Shown here one piece after another: positions 35,659 to 43,959 of a stretch of 64,000 nt of DNA. The position numbers were made by a program, and so were the translations under genes. Under the pieces are notes generated by a model. The model saw only the letters and a program-made list of their open reading frames with translations. It searched no databases and was not told the origin of the DNA. Each line of letters begins with the position of its first letter. Position 1 is the first letter of the stretch. This DNA is from Microvirga ossetica (lineage in GTDB: Bacteria > Pseudomonadota > Alphaproteobacteria > Rhizobiales > Beijerinckiaceae), in contig NZ_CP016616.1 of assembly GCF_002741015.1 (NCBI RefSeq), positions 3,257,501 through 3,321,500 on the forward strand. The letters are read 5' to 3'.

Positions 35659-36354
35659 CTATCGTGTCATTTCGATAGCGGCGCTTGAGTTGCTCAGCGT
35701 TCCGACAAGCGACGCTTCGGCGCCGGACAGGCGGGCTACCGGCTGCCCGCGCGAGAAGAGAACGACCTGATCGTCGCGGAAGCTCCATCCATTCACGGCT
35801 CGCATGGCGTCCTGAGAGCACCCTTGCGTCGAAGCCTTGTAGAGGTCCAACGAGGGAACGCTCGAGAGCTGGACCTTGCAGCTCGATGATCCGACGGTAG
35901 CTTTCCAGGATCCTGCATAGGAGGAGGCGCGCTTGGGATTCGCAAAGACGCCGGGCGGACTTGCCTGGATCGGCGCGGCCGCCTGGCTACCCGCGGGCAG
36001 CGACGAAAGCGCGGAGATCCCAGGCGGGTCGAGGACAGGATCGGCTGGAGCTTTGTCGCCGAAGCCCGGAGCCGGAAGCATATCGACCTCCGCGAATACC
36101 TCATAGCGCCGCGTTCGGGCCGCAGGAGCGTCGATTACGGGAACATCCGGATAGACGGCCACAGACCCGTCGACGGCATCCTGCGCCGTGACAATGACCG
36201 GCCGGCCCCAGGGAGCCGAGTATTCCGGATAGCTTCTGCGAACATGCACCGGCCCCCACGGACCCTGGCTGTAAAGCATGTCCGTCGAATTGCAGGCCGA
36301 GACCGTGCCTGACAATCCGAGCAGAATCGCGATGACTGGTTTTTTTCGCTGCAT
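35659..36354 (-). CDS. putative lipoprotein with AprI/Inh (protease-inhibitor-like) C-terminal domain
   Basis: 231 residues. Lipoprotein signal with lipobox VSAC (Cys at about 21), a Pro-rich middle, then about 95 residues resembling the AprI/Inh metalloprotease-inhibitor barrel (SYAGSWKATVGSSSCKVQLS, STQGCSQDAMRAVNGWSFRDDQVVLFS, ASLVGTL), with the disulfide-forming Cys pair. Inh proteins protect the periplasm from secreted serralysins, but the fold is also used in unrelated envelope lipoproteins. It starts 25 bases after the preceding gene of the motA operon and may be its last member. Confidence 0.7.
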   Translation of the reverse strand: MQRKKPVIAILLGLSGTVSACNSTDMLYSQGPWGPVHVRRSYPEYSAPWGRPVIVTAQDAVDGSVAVYPDVPVIDAPAARTRRYEVFAEVDMLPAPGFGDKAPADPVLDPPGISALSSLPAGSQAAAPIQASPPGVFANPKRASSYAGSWKATVGSSSCKVQLSSVPSLDLYKASTQGCSQDAMRAVNGWSFRDDQVVLFSRGQPVARLSGAEASLVGTLSNSSAAIEMTR

Positions 36355-36379
36355 GATCTTGGCTTCAGGCGGCCCGCGC

Positions 36380-36880
36380 TCAGTGCCGAACGGTCTCGCC
36401 GAGGCAATAGGAAGACATGAACCGCAGCGGCAGTGGCCTCAAGCGGGCGGAGGAGAGAATGCGTGCGAAGGCCGAAGGATCGAACTCGGATCCATCGAGA
36501 CCGTCGTCGAGGATGATCTTGTTGATCGTCACCCCGATGTCGCGGTTGCCGAATATCAGCTGGAAGAGCACCGTGACGGCGCCATGGACGAACTCCATGT
36601 CGAAGACGATGGACGAATCATCCCGATCGGTGTCGGCACTGGCGGCATAGCCGTAGGACAGGGTCTCGCCCTTGAAGAAGAGCTCTGCCGAGGACATCAT
36701 GATGTCGTCCATGTTGCCGTGCAGTCGATTGTCGGCGTAGAACCTGATGATATCCGCATCGGTCAGGCAGAAATCGGCGATCACATCCTTGATGTTGCAT
36801 GCCAGGACTTCCTCGAAGGCTTGCATTTCCCAATGTTCTCTCACCGGGGATGCCGTATCGACGCTGCGCAGGCTTCTCAT
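36380..36880 (-). CDS. unknown protein co-transcribed with flhB, 166 aa
   Basis: 166-residue acidic soluble protein, not recognised. Its ATG overlaps the flhB stop (ATGA), so it is almost certainly made with FlhB. It contains an alpha/beta pattern (FEEVLACNIKDVIADFCLTDADIIRFY; SSAELFFKGETLSYGY; GAVTVLFQLIFGNRDIGVTINKIILDDGL) with no membrane segment or signal. It may be an alphaproteobacterium-specific flagellar assembly or export accessory (inference from coupling only). Confidence 0.7.
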   Translation of the reverse strand: MRSLRSVDTASPVREHWEMQAFEEVLACNIKDVIADFCLTDADIIRFYADNRLHGNMDDIMMSSAELFFKGETLSYGYAASADTDRDDSSIVFDMEFVHGAVTVLFQLIFGNRDIGVTINKIILDDGLDGSEFDPSAFARILSSARLRPLPLRFMSSYCLGETVRH

Positions 36881-37941
36881 TTCGACCTCGTGAGGATGTA
36901 GAACAGGATCTGGGCGACCGCTTTGTAGAAGTCGGGAGGAATCATTCGATCGATTTCCACATGGTCATACATGGACCTTGCCAGAGGCTTGTCCTCGATC
37001 ACCGGAACGCCGCTCGCTTCGGCGATCTCGCGGATCTTGAGCGCGATGAGGTCCTTGCCCTTGGCCACGACGATTGGTGCGTTCGCCTCGCTGCGCTCAT
37101 AGCGTAGGGCGATGGCAAAATGGGTTGGATTGGCGATCACGAAGGTCGCCTTCGGAACCGCGGCAAGCATGCGCTTGCGGCTGCGATCCTGAGCCAGCGA
37201 GCGCATGCGCGCCTTGACCATCGGGTCGCCTTCCATCTGCTTGTATTCTTCCTTGACTTCCTGCTTCGTCATCTTCAGGTCGCTCTGCCATTTGAAGCGC
37301 GCCCACAGGAGGTCGGCTGCTACGAGAACGATCGTGGCGATCGCGATGGCGGATACAAGGCGCATCGCCATGGTCAACATCAGCTCCGGCAGGAGAGAGG
37401 GATCACTGAACATGGCATTCAAGACCTTATATTGCTCCGACTTCAGGAGCAGAAGACTGACGAGAGACACCGTCCCAAACTTGAACAGCGACTTTAGGAA
37501 CTCCACCAAACCCTGGCGGCCGAAGATCCGCTTCCAACCGCCCGCCGGCGATATCCGGTTCCATTGAGGTCTGATCCGCTCCGTGACGATGGACGGCACG
37601 TTCTGCAGGATCGAGGCCGCGAGGCTGCAGCCGGCCAGGATCACGATCGTGGGGATGAGAAGCTGGCCGACCTCGAGCGCCACCGCGTGGATCAGGGCCA
37701 CGGCATCCGATCCGCTTTCCAGGCGAAAATCTTCCGGGCGATTGACGAACAGCGACAGCTTCTCCGTCAACGACTTCGTCGTGCTGCGAGCCGCGAAGGC
37801 GAGGACGAGGAGGATGCCGAGAAGGGAAGCGAACATCGGCGCTTCTCTCGAGAAGGGGATGTTCCCCTTCTCGATGGCGTCGCGAACCTTCTTGTCGGAC
37901 GGCGCTTCTGTCTTGCTGTCCTTGTCGTCGGTATCAGACAT
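36877..37941 (-). CDS. flhB: flagellar export-switch protein FlhB
   Basis: 354 residues. N-terminal membrane domain with four helices (about 30-215) and a cytoplasmic domain with the self-cleaving motif NPTH at residues 271-274 (VIANPTHFAIALRY; cleavage between N and P). The N-terminus KDSKTEAPSDKKVRDAIEKGN is typical (usually TEKPTPKKLRDAREKG). It switches export from rod/hook to filament substrates in response to FliK. Separated from fliG by 131 bases containing a dispersed palindrome. Confidence 0.97.
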   Translation of the reverse strand: MSDTDDKDSKTEAPSDKKVRDAIEKGNIPFSREAPMFASLLGILLVLAFAARSTTKSLTEKLSLFVNRPEDFRLESGSDAVALIHAVALEVGQLLIPTIVILAGCSLAASILQNVPSIVTERIRPQWNRISPAGGWKRIFGRQGLVEFLKSLFKFGTVSLVSLLLLKSEQYKVLNAMFSDPSLLPELMLTMAMRLVSAIAIATIVLVAADLLWARFKWQSDLKMTKQEVKEEYKQMEGDPMVKARMRSLAQDRSRKRMLAAVPKATFVIANPTHFAIALRYERSEANAPIVVAKGKDLIALKIREIAEASGVPVIEDKPLARSMYDHVEIDRMIPPDFYKAVAQILFYILTRSK

Positions 37942-38023
37942 CGGCCAAGCTTCGCTCGCTAGCGCATCGTGCGGGCAAGTGGATCCGGATTTTCGCCCTC
38001 AACGATGCGCCGGCCAGGAGAAG

Positions 38024-38073
38024 GAGCATCGGAGCTGACCCCAAAAGTGGGTCCGTTCTTAGGTCCGATGCTC
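38024..38073. repeat. dispersed palindrome copy 2, at the fliG 3' end
   Basis: 50 bases with ends GAGCATCGGA (38024-38033) and TCCGATGCTC (38064-38073), and centre CCAAAAGTGGG. The inner part is imperfectly paired. It touches the fliG stop codon and lies between fliG and flhB in the same operon, so it will be transcribed as a hairpin. Closely similar to the copy at 59809. Confidence 0.85.
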
Positions 38074-39101
38074 TAGAAGTAGGCCTCATCCTCAGCCTCT
38101 GAATTGATGACGATCTCTCCCCTGCCGGCCATCTCGAGCGCCAAGTCGGTGATCGTCCGCCTTGCTTCCGCGATATCGCGGTGCGCGGATGGTTCCTTGC
38201 TGTTCAGCTCGTGCTCGATCATGCGGCGCACACGCGACGACAGAGCGGAGAGAACGACCTTTCGGAACTCCTCGTTCGTCCCCTTGAGGGCAAGGACGAC
38301 ACGATCCGGCGGAACCTGATCGAAGAGGGTGGTGCGGTCCCGGGGCGTGAGCTTCACGATATCGTCGAAGGTGAAGAGCAGGCCTCGGAGGATTTCGGCC
38401 GATTTCGGCCGCACGGCGGAGAGGCTGCTCAGAACATCCTCCATGTGATCGCGCTCCATCTTGTTGATGATGTCGGCGATTTTCGCGTGCGTGTCCGCGC
38501 CTGCATTCTTGGAGAAGTTTGCCATGAAGTCGTCGTGCAAGGTCTTCTCGATACTCTTCATCGTCTCGTCGACGATGGGCTTCATGCTGAGCATGCGACG
38601 CATGAGATTGTTGCGCAGCGGCTGCGGCAGCTGCGTCATGATCTTGGCCGCACAGGAGGGCTTCACCCTGGACAGGATGAGCGCCGCCGTCTGCGGATGC
38701 TCCTTCATCAGGTAGGAGGCGATGGCGCTCTCGGAGACGGTGGAAATCCGCTCCCAGATGCTCCGGTTGGCGTTGCCGACGACCTCGCTCATGATGTTGG
38801 AGATCTGTTCCGGGCTCAAGATTCCCGTCAGCAGCTTCTCGATATGCGCCGCGCCGCCGATCAGATCGGCGCCGTCGGAGAAGTTCGAGGCGAATTCCTC
38901 CACCAGCTGCTCGATCTGGCTGGGCGAGACGGGACCCAGCTGAGCCGCAGATTTGGTGACGAGACGGATTTCCTCCTCGGAGAAATGCCTGAGGATCTTG
39001 CTGGCAGCAGGCTTCCCCATGGCGAAGAGGAGCGTGGCGACACGCTCGGGTCCTTTAAGGACCTTGGTGCCGCTTGCTTTCATTGGAACATGCGCGACCA
39101 T
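38073..39101 (-). CDS. fliG: flagellar rotor/switch protein FliG
   Basis: 342 residues with the three FliG domains: N-terminal FliF-binding, the middle EHPQ motif (MKEHPQTAALILSRV), and the C-terminal torque helix (FDDIVKLTPRDRTTLFDQVPPDRVVLALKGTNEEFRKVVLSALSSRVRRMIEHEL). An in-frame ATG at codon 7 could be the true start. It transmits stator force and forms the C-ring with FliM and FliN. Confidence 0.96.
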   Translation of the reverse strand: MVAHVPMKASGTKVLKGPERVATLLFAMGKPAASKILRHFSEEEIRLVTKSAAQLGPVSPSQIEQLVEEFASNFSDGADLIGGAAHIEKLLTGILSPEQISNIMSEVVGNANRSIWERISTVSESAIASYLMKEHPQTAALILSRVKPSCAAKIMTQLPQPLRNNLMRRMLSMKPIVDETMKSIEKTLHDDFMANFSKNAGADTHAKIADIINKMERDHMEDVLSSLSAVRPKSAEILRGLLFTFDDIVKLTPRDRTTLFDQVPPDRVVLALKGTNEEFRKVVLSALSSRVRRMIEHELNSKEPSAHRDIAEARRTITDLALEMAGRGEIVINSEAEDEAYF

Positions 39102-39114
39102 GCCGGGGAGCCAA

Positions 39115-39489
39115 TCAGCTGTTCATATCATTCGTCGGAGGACCGACGATCTCGGTCAGCGAAATGCCGAAGCGCGAGTTGTCGTCCTCGACCACGACGA
39201 CTTCTCCCCGTGCGATGATGCGTCCGTTCACGACCACGTCGACGGGCTCGCCGACTCTGTGATCGAGGGGAACGATCGCGCCGCGTCCCAGCTTCATCAG
39301 GTTGGCAACCGGCATGGTTGCAGAACCCAGGACGACCTGGATCGTCACGGGAATTCGCAGGATGGAATCCAGATTTCGTCGGCCGCCCAGCTTATCGTCT
39401 TGGTTGGACGGACCGTCGGTGCCTTTTCCGAAGGCGCTGTCCTGCCAGGTCGCCTTGTCTTGGGATTTGGTTTCGAAGGGATTTGTCAT
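39115..39489 (-). CDS. fliN: flagellar switch protein FliN
   Basis: 124 residues. Hydrophilic N-terminus, then the SpoA/FliN domain (ILRIPVTIQVVLGSATMPVANLMKLGRGAIVPLDHRVGEPVDVVVNGRIIARGEVVVVEDNSRFGISLTEIV condensed to its core pattern). Lower part of the C-ring. 13 bases before fliG. Confidence 0.96.
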   Translation of the reverse strand: MTNPFETKSQDKATWQDSAFGKGTDGPSNQDDKLGGRRNLDSILRIPVTIQVVLGSATMPVANLMKLGRGAIVPLDHRVGEPVDVVVNGRIIARGEVVVVEDDNSRFGISLTEIVGPPTNDMNS

Positions 39490-39500
39490 GGGAAACTACC

Positions 39501-39815
39501 TTACGAACGGACGGTGCCGGAACGGGAGTGGATCTGGTCGCGTGCTTCTTGAGTCAGGGCCTCAAGCTGCCGCGTGATGGCCTGGGCTTCCTCGATGCGC
39601 TGCGCCAACGCCGCGAGAGTTTCCTTCCCCTCGGTGCCGAAGCTCACAACCGCCTTCTGAGCCGCTGTCAGCGCCGTTCCAGTCTTATCGAAGATCTGCT
39701 GATACTCGGCATGATACCGGTCGAGCTTCCGGAGCTTCACGTACATCACGGCGACCATGATGCTGGTCGTCACGAGGGCAAGGAAGAGAATCGTGTTAGC
39801 GAGGGAGGACATCAT
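39501..39815 (-). CDS. small membrane-anchored coiled-coil protein between fliM and fliN, 104 aa
   Basis: 104 residues. An N-terminal membrane helix (about 6-26, NTILFLALVTTSIMVAVMYV) is followed by a cytoplasmic helical segment (KLRKLDRYHAEYQQIFDKTGTAL...GKETLAALAQRIEEAQAITRQLEALTQEARDQI). The start lies inside the end of fliM (20-base overlap) and it ends 11 bases before fliN, so it is part of the C-ring operon. The layout is like the DUF6468-type proteins found in some alphaproteobacterial flagellar operons (low certainty). No function is known. Confidence 0.75.
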   Translation of the reverse strand: MMSSLANTILFLALVTTSIMVAVMYVKLRKLDRYHAEYQQIFDKTGTALTAAQKAVVSFGTEGKETLAALAQRIEEAQAITRQLEALTQEARDQIHSRSGTVRS

Positions 39816-40725
39816 CGAGAAACTCTTTTTCCTGGTCGATGTGCTCGTCGACCTTGAGCACGTAGGATCCTTCGGATTGCCCGATATGACACCAGAACAG
39901 GCCCTGGTGACTGCCTTCGAGCTTGACCCTGCTGCGCGGCGTTGCCTGCAATTCGATCACGTCGCCAACTTTCAGATCGGCGATCTCGCCGAGGGAGAGG
40001 AAGCGCTCTTCAAGAACGGCTTTCAGCGTGACCTCGGTCTTCCTCACTTCCGTCGCGATCTGCTTCATCCAGCGCGGATCGCGGCCGGACGATTCGCCGG
40101 TGACCACATGGGAGAGGGCTTTGCGCATTGGGTTCAGGACCGATTGCGGGATGATGACGAACATTTCGCCGCCGCGGTTGAGCGCCTGGAGAAGAAACTT
40201 CGCCGCGACCGCCTGGTTGTTCCGCCGGCCAATGATGGCGAAGTCCATGCGGGTCTCAATGCGCTCGAGCTTGAACTTCGTGTCGGCGATCAGCGAGAAG
40301 GAGGCTTGAAGCGCCTTCGCCACCTGCTCGAAGAGCGTCTGGGCCATCCTCAGCTCGATATTCGAGAAGCCGCGCGCTTCCTCGATGGGGGGTTCCGATC
40401 CGTCCGAGCCGAACAGGACCTCCACCATGGTGTAGATGAAGTCGCGGTCGAAGCCGATCAGGATATGGCTGTCCCATTCGGGAGCATGGAAGATGCCTGC
40501 GACCGCATTGGCCTCGTACATCTCCAGGATCTCGGTGATGCGCCCGCTCTCGATCCCGCTTAGCGAGTAGTACATGGGCGAGGCCGCCATGTGGCGCAGA
40601 TGTTCGGCGCAGCTCGTCGACATACGGTCGAAGATCACATGCAGCATCGGCAGGCGGTCAACGGACAGGCCGGCCGCATCTAGAAGCATGTCGCGGATAT
40701 CGGTGGCGCTATGGGCTGCACTCAT
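39796..40725 (-). CDS. fliM: flagellar motor switch protein FliM
   Basis: 309 residues. Central CheC-like domain (about 60-215; FSNIELRMAQTLFEQVAKALQASF, DFAIIGRRNN) and C-terminal SpoA domain (about 230-305; TEVRKTEVTLKAVLEERFLSLGEIADLKVGDVIEL). The N-terminal peptide that binds CheY elsewhere (LSQxEIDALL) is replaced by the degenerate SATDIRDMLLDA. It starts two bases after the motA stop. Confidence 0.93.
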   Translation of the reverse strand: MSAAHSATDIRDMLLDAAGLSVDRLPMLHVIFDRMSTSCAEHLRHMAASPMYYSLSGIESGRITEILEMYEANAVAGIFHAPEWDSHILIGFDRDFIYTMVEVLFGSDGSEPPIEEARGFSNIELRMAQTLFEQVAKALQASFSLIADTKFKLERIETRMDFAIIGRRNNQAVAAKFLLQALNRGGEMFVIIPQSVLNPMRKALSHVVTGESSGRDPRWMKQIATEVRKTEVTLKAVLEERFLSLGEIADLKVGDVIELQATPRSRVKLEGSHQGLFWCHIGQSEGSYVLKVDEHIDQEKEFLDDVLPR

Positions 40726-40727
40726 GA

Positions 40728-41609
40728 TCAGGCTGCCTCTTTCAGCTCTTCGGAACGACCGCCCGAGGTGGTGGCGGCCTCCACTTCATCGATCGTCGGG
40801 CGATACTCGACGGAAATGCCCTTGCGCCCGTGCTCCACGGCGATCTGGGGGAGGGCGCCGTTCATGTAGGCGATGAGTGCCTGCTTGACGATGATGTAGA
40901 CGCGGGTCTGCTTCTCGCGGGTGGCCTTCACCTTGTTGGCGAGCGGCGACAGGAAGGCGTAGGAGATGAAGATGCCGGCGAAGGTTCCCACGAGCGCCGA
41001 TGCGATCAGTCCGCCGAGGATGGTGGGCGATTGGTCGATGGCGCCGAGAGCCTTCACGATTCCGAGAACGGCGGCGACGATGCCGAGAGCGGGGAGCGCC
41101 TCCGAGACCGTGTTGATGGAGTAATAGGGCTTGCTCCGGTCGCGCTTCAGGGTGTTGATTTCCTCTTCCATGAGCGCTTCGATCTCATGGGGGCGGGCAT
41201 TTCCGATGATGATCAGGCGAGCGTAGTCGCAGATGAAGAGCGTGAGATCCTTGTCCTTGAGCACGCTCGGAAACGCCTTGAAGATCTCGGATTCTTCCGG
41301 CTGATCGATATGACCTTCGACCTCGTTGCGGGGGCGGTTCTTCAGCTCCCGCATGAGCGCATATAGAAGGCCGAGGATCGAGAGGTAGTGGTCTCTCTTC
41401 GGGACAGCCCCGGAGATCGCCTCCCGCGCGGCCCGGCCCGTGTCCTTCACGAGCGCCATCGGGTTGGCGATGATGAAGGTGCCGATCGCGATGCCGCAGA
41501 TGATGACATATTCCCAAGGCTGCCAGATGACAGCCAAGTGACCGCCCATGGCGACATAGCCGCTGACAAGCGAGCCGATGGCGACGGCCAGTCCGATCAA
41601 GACGCCCAA
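40728..41609 (-). CDS. motA: flagellar stator protein MotA
   Basis: 293 residues with four membrane helices. GVLIGLAVAIGSLVSGYVAMGGHLAVIWQPWEYVIICG is the MotA start; helices three and four are in ALPALGIVAAVLGIVKALGAI and LIASALVGTFAGIFISYAFLSPL, ending with the usual cytoplasmic tail. The start is a TTG with AAGGA eight bases upstream. It forms the proton channel with MotB (encoded 9 kb away). First gene of a minus-strand operon motA-fliM-(104 aa)-fliN-fliG-flhB-(166 aa)-(lipoprotein). Confidence 0.95.
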   Translation of the reverse strand: MGVLIGLAVAIGSLVSGYVAMGGHLAVIWQPWEYVIICGIAIGTFIIANPMALVKDTGRAAREAISGAVPKRDHYLSILGLLYALMRELKNRPRNEVEGHIDQPEESEIFKAFPSVLKDKDLTLFICDYARLIIIGNARPHEIEALMEEEINTLKRDRSKPYYSINTVSEALPALGIVAAVLGIVKALGAIDQSPTILGGLIASALVGTFAGIFISYAFLSPLANKVKATREKQTRVYIIVKQALIAYMNGALPQIAVEHGRKGISVEYRPTIDEVEAATTSGGRSEELKEAA

Positions 41610-41806
41610 AGCTATGATCCTTCTGAGAATTCCGGTTTGCTGAAGATGTCCTAACTGCGGAGGCTTGCGCGAAGCTGGAAACGGAAGAGCAAGCCTCGTG
41701 CAAGGCTGTTCGGCTATCGAAGCGACAAGACAGGCGGCAGCCAGATGCCGCGCAAAAGGCCCGGTCCCGACTGAACGATAGGACCGATGGAAAGCCGGAG
41801 TTCTCG

Positions 41807-42532
41807 ATGCAATCTTCGCTTTATGTCGCGTTGTCCGCGCAAGTGGCCATGGAACGGCGCCTCAACACGATTGCGAACAATGTTGCGAACATGAACACGG
41901 GCGGGTTCCGCGCCGATGAGGTCAAGTTCGAGGAAATCCTCTCTCTTGCCGCGAAGGAGAACGTCTCCTTCGCCTCCTCGGGACAGAATTTCATATCTCG
42001 GCGCACCGGCCCGATGACCAAAACGGACAACCCGCTGGATGTCGCGATTCAGGGCGATGGCTGGTTCGCGTTCCAGGGCCCGAGCGGTCCCATCTACACG
42101 CGGGATGGCCGCTTCAAGATGAACGAGAACGGCGATCTTCTGACTGTCGACGGCTATCGGGTCCTCGATGCCGGCGGCGCACCCATCGCACTCGATCCAA
42201 TGGCGGGATCACCGATCGTCGGACGGGATGGAACGGTCAGCCAGGGCACGAATCAGGTGGGAGCGATTGGCGTCTTCAATCTGCGGAGCGAGAGCAAGCT
42301 GACCCGCTTCGGGAATTCGGGCGTCCTGTCGAGTATCCCCGGCGAGGTCGTTCAGGATTTCACCTCGAGCGGGGTCCAGCAGGGCTTCAGTGAAGGATCC
42401 AACGTCAATCCGGTCCTGGAAATGACGAAGATGATCGCCGTCCAGCGCAGCTTCGACAGCGCCGCGACGACGATTCAGGAGAGCGAATCGACCTTCATGG
42501 ATGCCATCCGGTCCCTTGGGCCGAGCTCCTGA
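41807..42532 (+). CDS. flgF: flagellar proximal rod protein FlgF
   Basis: 241 residues. SSLYVALSAQVAMERRLNTIANNVANMNTGGFRADEV is the FlgF N-terminus, and the C-terminus has NVNPVLEMTKMIAVQRSFDSAATTIQ. It is divergent from motA across about 200 bases, where both promoters must lie. Its TGA overlaps the fliI ATG. Confidence 0.95.
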   Translation: MQSSLYVALSAQVAMERRLNTIANNVANMNTGGFRADEVKFEEILSLAAKENVSFASSGQNFISRRTGPMTKTDNPLDVAIQGDGWFAFQGPSGPIYTRDGRFKMNENGDLLTVDGYRVLDAGGAPIALDPMAGSPIVGRDGTVSQGTNQVGAIGVFNLRSESKLTRFGNSGVLSSIPGEVVQDFTSSGVQQGFSEGSNVNPVLEMTKMIAVQRSFDSAATTIQESESTFMDAIRSLGPSS

Positions 42533-43863
42533 TGGCAGTGATGAACGCTCTCCAGAAGCTTGAGCAATTCGTCCTGACCGAGACCGCAGTGCAGCGCAGG
42601 GTCAGGATCAGCGGCACGATCCGCGAGATCAGTCCGAGTTATTATCGCGTCGCAGGATTGTCCCAGTTCGTGCGGCTCGGCGATCGCGTCGGCTTCTCCG
42701 CTCAGGACAGGACCCAGATCGGCGAGGTCGTCCGCATTGACGACGGCGGCATCACGGTCAAACCCTTCAATGGCCGGATCGATGCAGCGATCGGCATGCC
42801 TGCCTTCATCGTCGGCGATATGGATCTCAGTCCCGATCCGAGTTGGAAGGGGCGCGTCATCAATGCGCTCGGCGAGCCGCTCGATGGCCTCGGGCCCCTC
42901 GTGCCCGGGCATCATTCGGTGTCGAACGATGCTGAGCCGCCTCTGGCGATGACGCGGGCTCGGGTCAAGACGCCGTTGCGAACCGGCGTCAAGGCCATCG
43001 ATCTGTTCACCCCCATCTGCGAGGGGCAGCGCATCGGAATCTTCGCCGGTTCCGGAGTCGGAAAATCCACCCTCCTGACGATGCTCGCGAAATGCGAAGG
43101 CTTCGACACGATCGTCGTCGCGCTGGTCGGAGAGCGCGGCCGGGAGGTGCGCGAGTTCCTGGAAGGTCCGATCCACGCCAACCTGTCCAGATCGGTCATG
43201 GTGGTCTCCACCGGCGACGAAAGTCCAATGATGCGCCGCCAGGCCCCGAGAACGGCCGTGACGCTCGCGGAATATTTCCGCGATTGCGGCGATTCGGTGC
43301 TGCTGATCGTCGATTCGGTTACGCGCTACGCACATGCCGCCCGAGACGTTGCGCTTGCCGCCGGAGAGCCGGCGGTTGCGCGCGGCTACACGCCCAGCGT
43401 CTTCAGCGACCTGCCGCGCCTTCTGGAGCGGGCCGGGCCCGGCGAGGAAGGGCAGGGGTCGATCACCGGCATTTTCTCCGTCCTCATCGACGGCGACGAT
43501 CATAACGACCCGGTCGCCGACAACATCCGCGGCACCCTCGACGGGCACATCGTTCTGGACCGTTCCATCGCCGACCAGGGTCGCTATCCGGCGATCAACG
43601 TCCTCGGATCGATCTCGCGCCTTGCGGACAATGTCTGGTCGCCGGACCAGAAGGAGCTCGTCCGGCGCCTGCGCGGATTGATCGCGCGCTACGAGGACAC
43701 CAGGGATCTCCGGCTCATGGGGGGCTATCACCCGGGCAACGACCAAGAGCTCGATCAGGCCGTTGTCCTGGTTCCGAAGATCTATGAGGCGCTGCGCCAG
43801 GATCCGTCCAGCCCCGTGAGCCGCGATGCGTTCATGGATCTGGCTCAGGCCCTCAAGCAATAG
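42532..43863 (+). CDS. fliI: flagellum-specific export ATPase FliI
   Basis: 443 residues. Walker A GSGVGKST at 173-180, Walker B near SVLLIVDSVTRYA, and the type III ATPase stretch VGERGREVREFLEG. It unfolds and delivers export substrates at the gate, held by FliH. The start overlaps the flgF stop; an alternative ATG follows three codons later. A 96-base gap separates it from flgE. Confidence 0.97.
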   Translation: MAVMNALQKLEQFVLTETAVQRRVRISGTIREISPSYYRVAGLSQFVRLGDRVGFSAQDRTQIGEVVRIDDGGITVKPFNGRIDAAIGMPAFIVGDMDLSPDPSWKGRVINALGEPLDGLGPLVPGHHSVSNDAEPPLAMTRARVKTPLRTGVKAIDLFTPICEGQRIGIFAGSGVGKSTLLTMLAKCEGFDTIVVALVGERGREVREFLEGPIHANLSRSVMVVSTGDESPMMRRQAPRTAVTLAEYFRDCGDSVLLIVDSVTRYAHAARDVALAAGEPAVARGYTPSVFSDLPRLLERAGPGEEGQGSITGIFSVLIDGDDHNDPVADNIRGTLDGHIVLDRSIADQGRYPAINVLGSISRLADNVWSPDQKELVRRLRGLIARYEDTRDLRLMGGYHPGNDQELDQAVVLVPKIYEALRQDPSSPVSRDAFMDLAQALKQ

Positions 43864-43959
43864 AAATGCCGGCCCCATGGACATCTGGTTCCGGATCGCA
43901 ACACAGCTTCGCACAAGCGTGGTGATGTTTAGTTCAGCTCGAAACCCTAGGAGTTTCTC

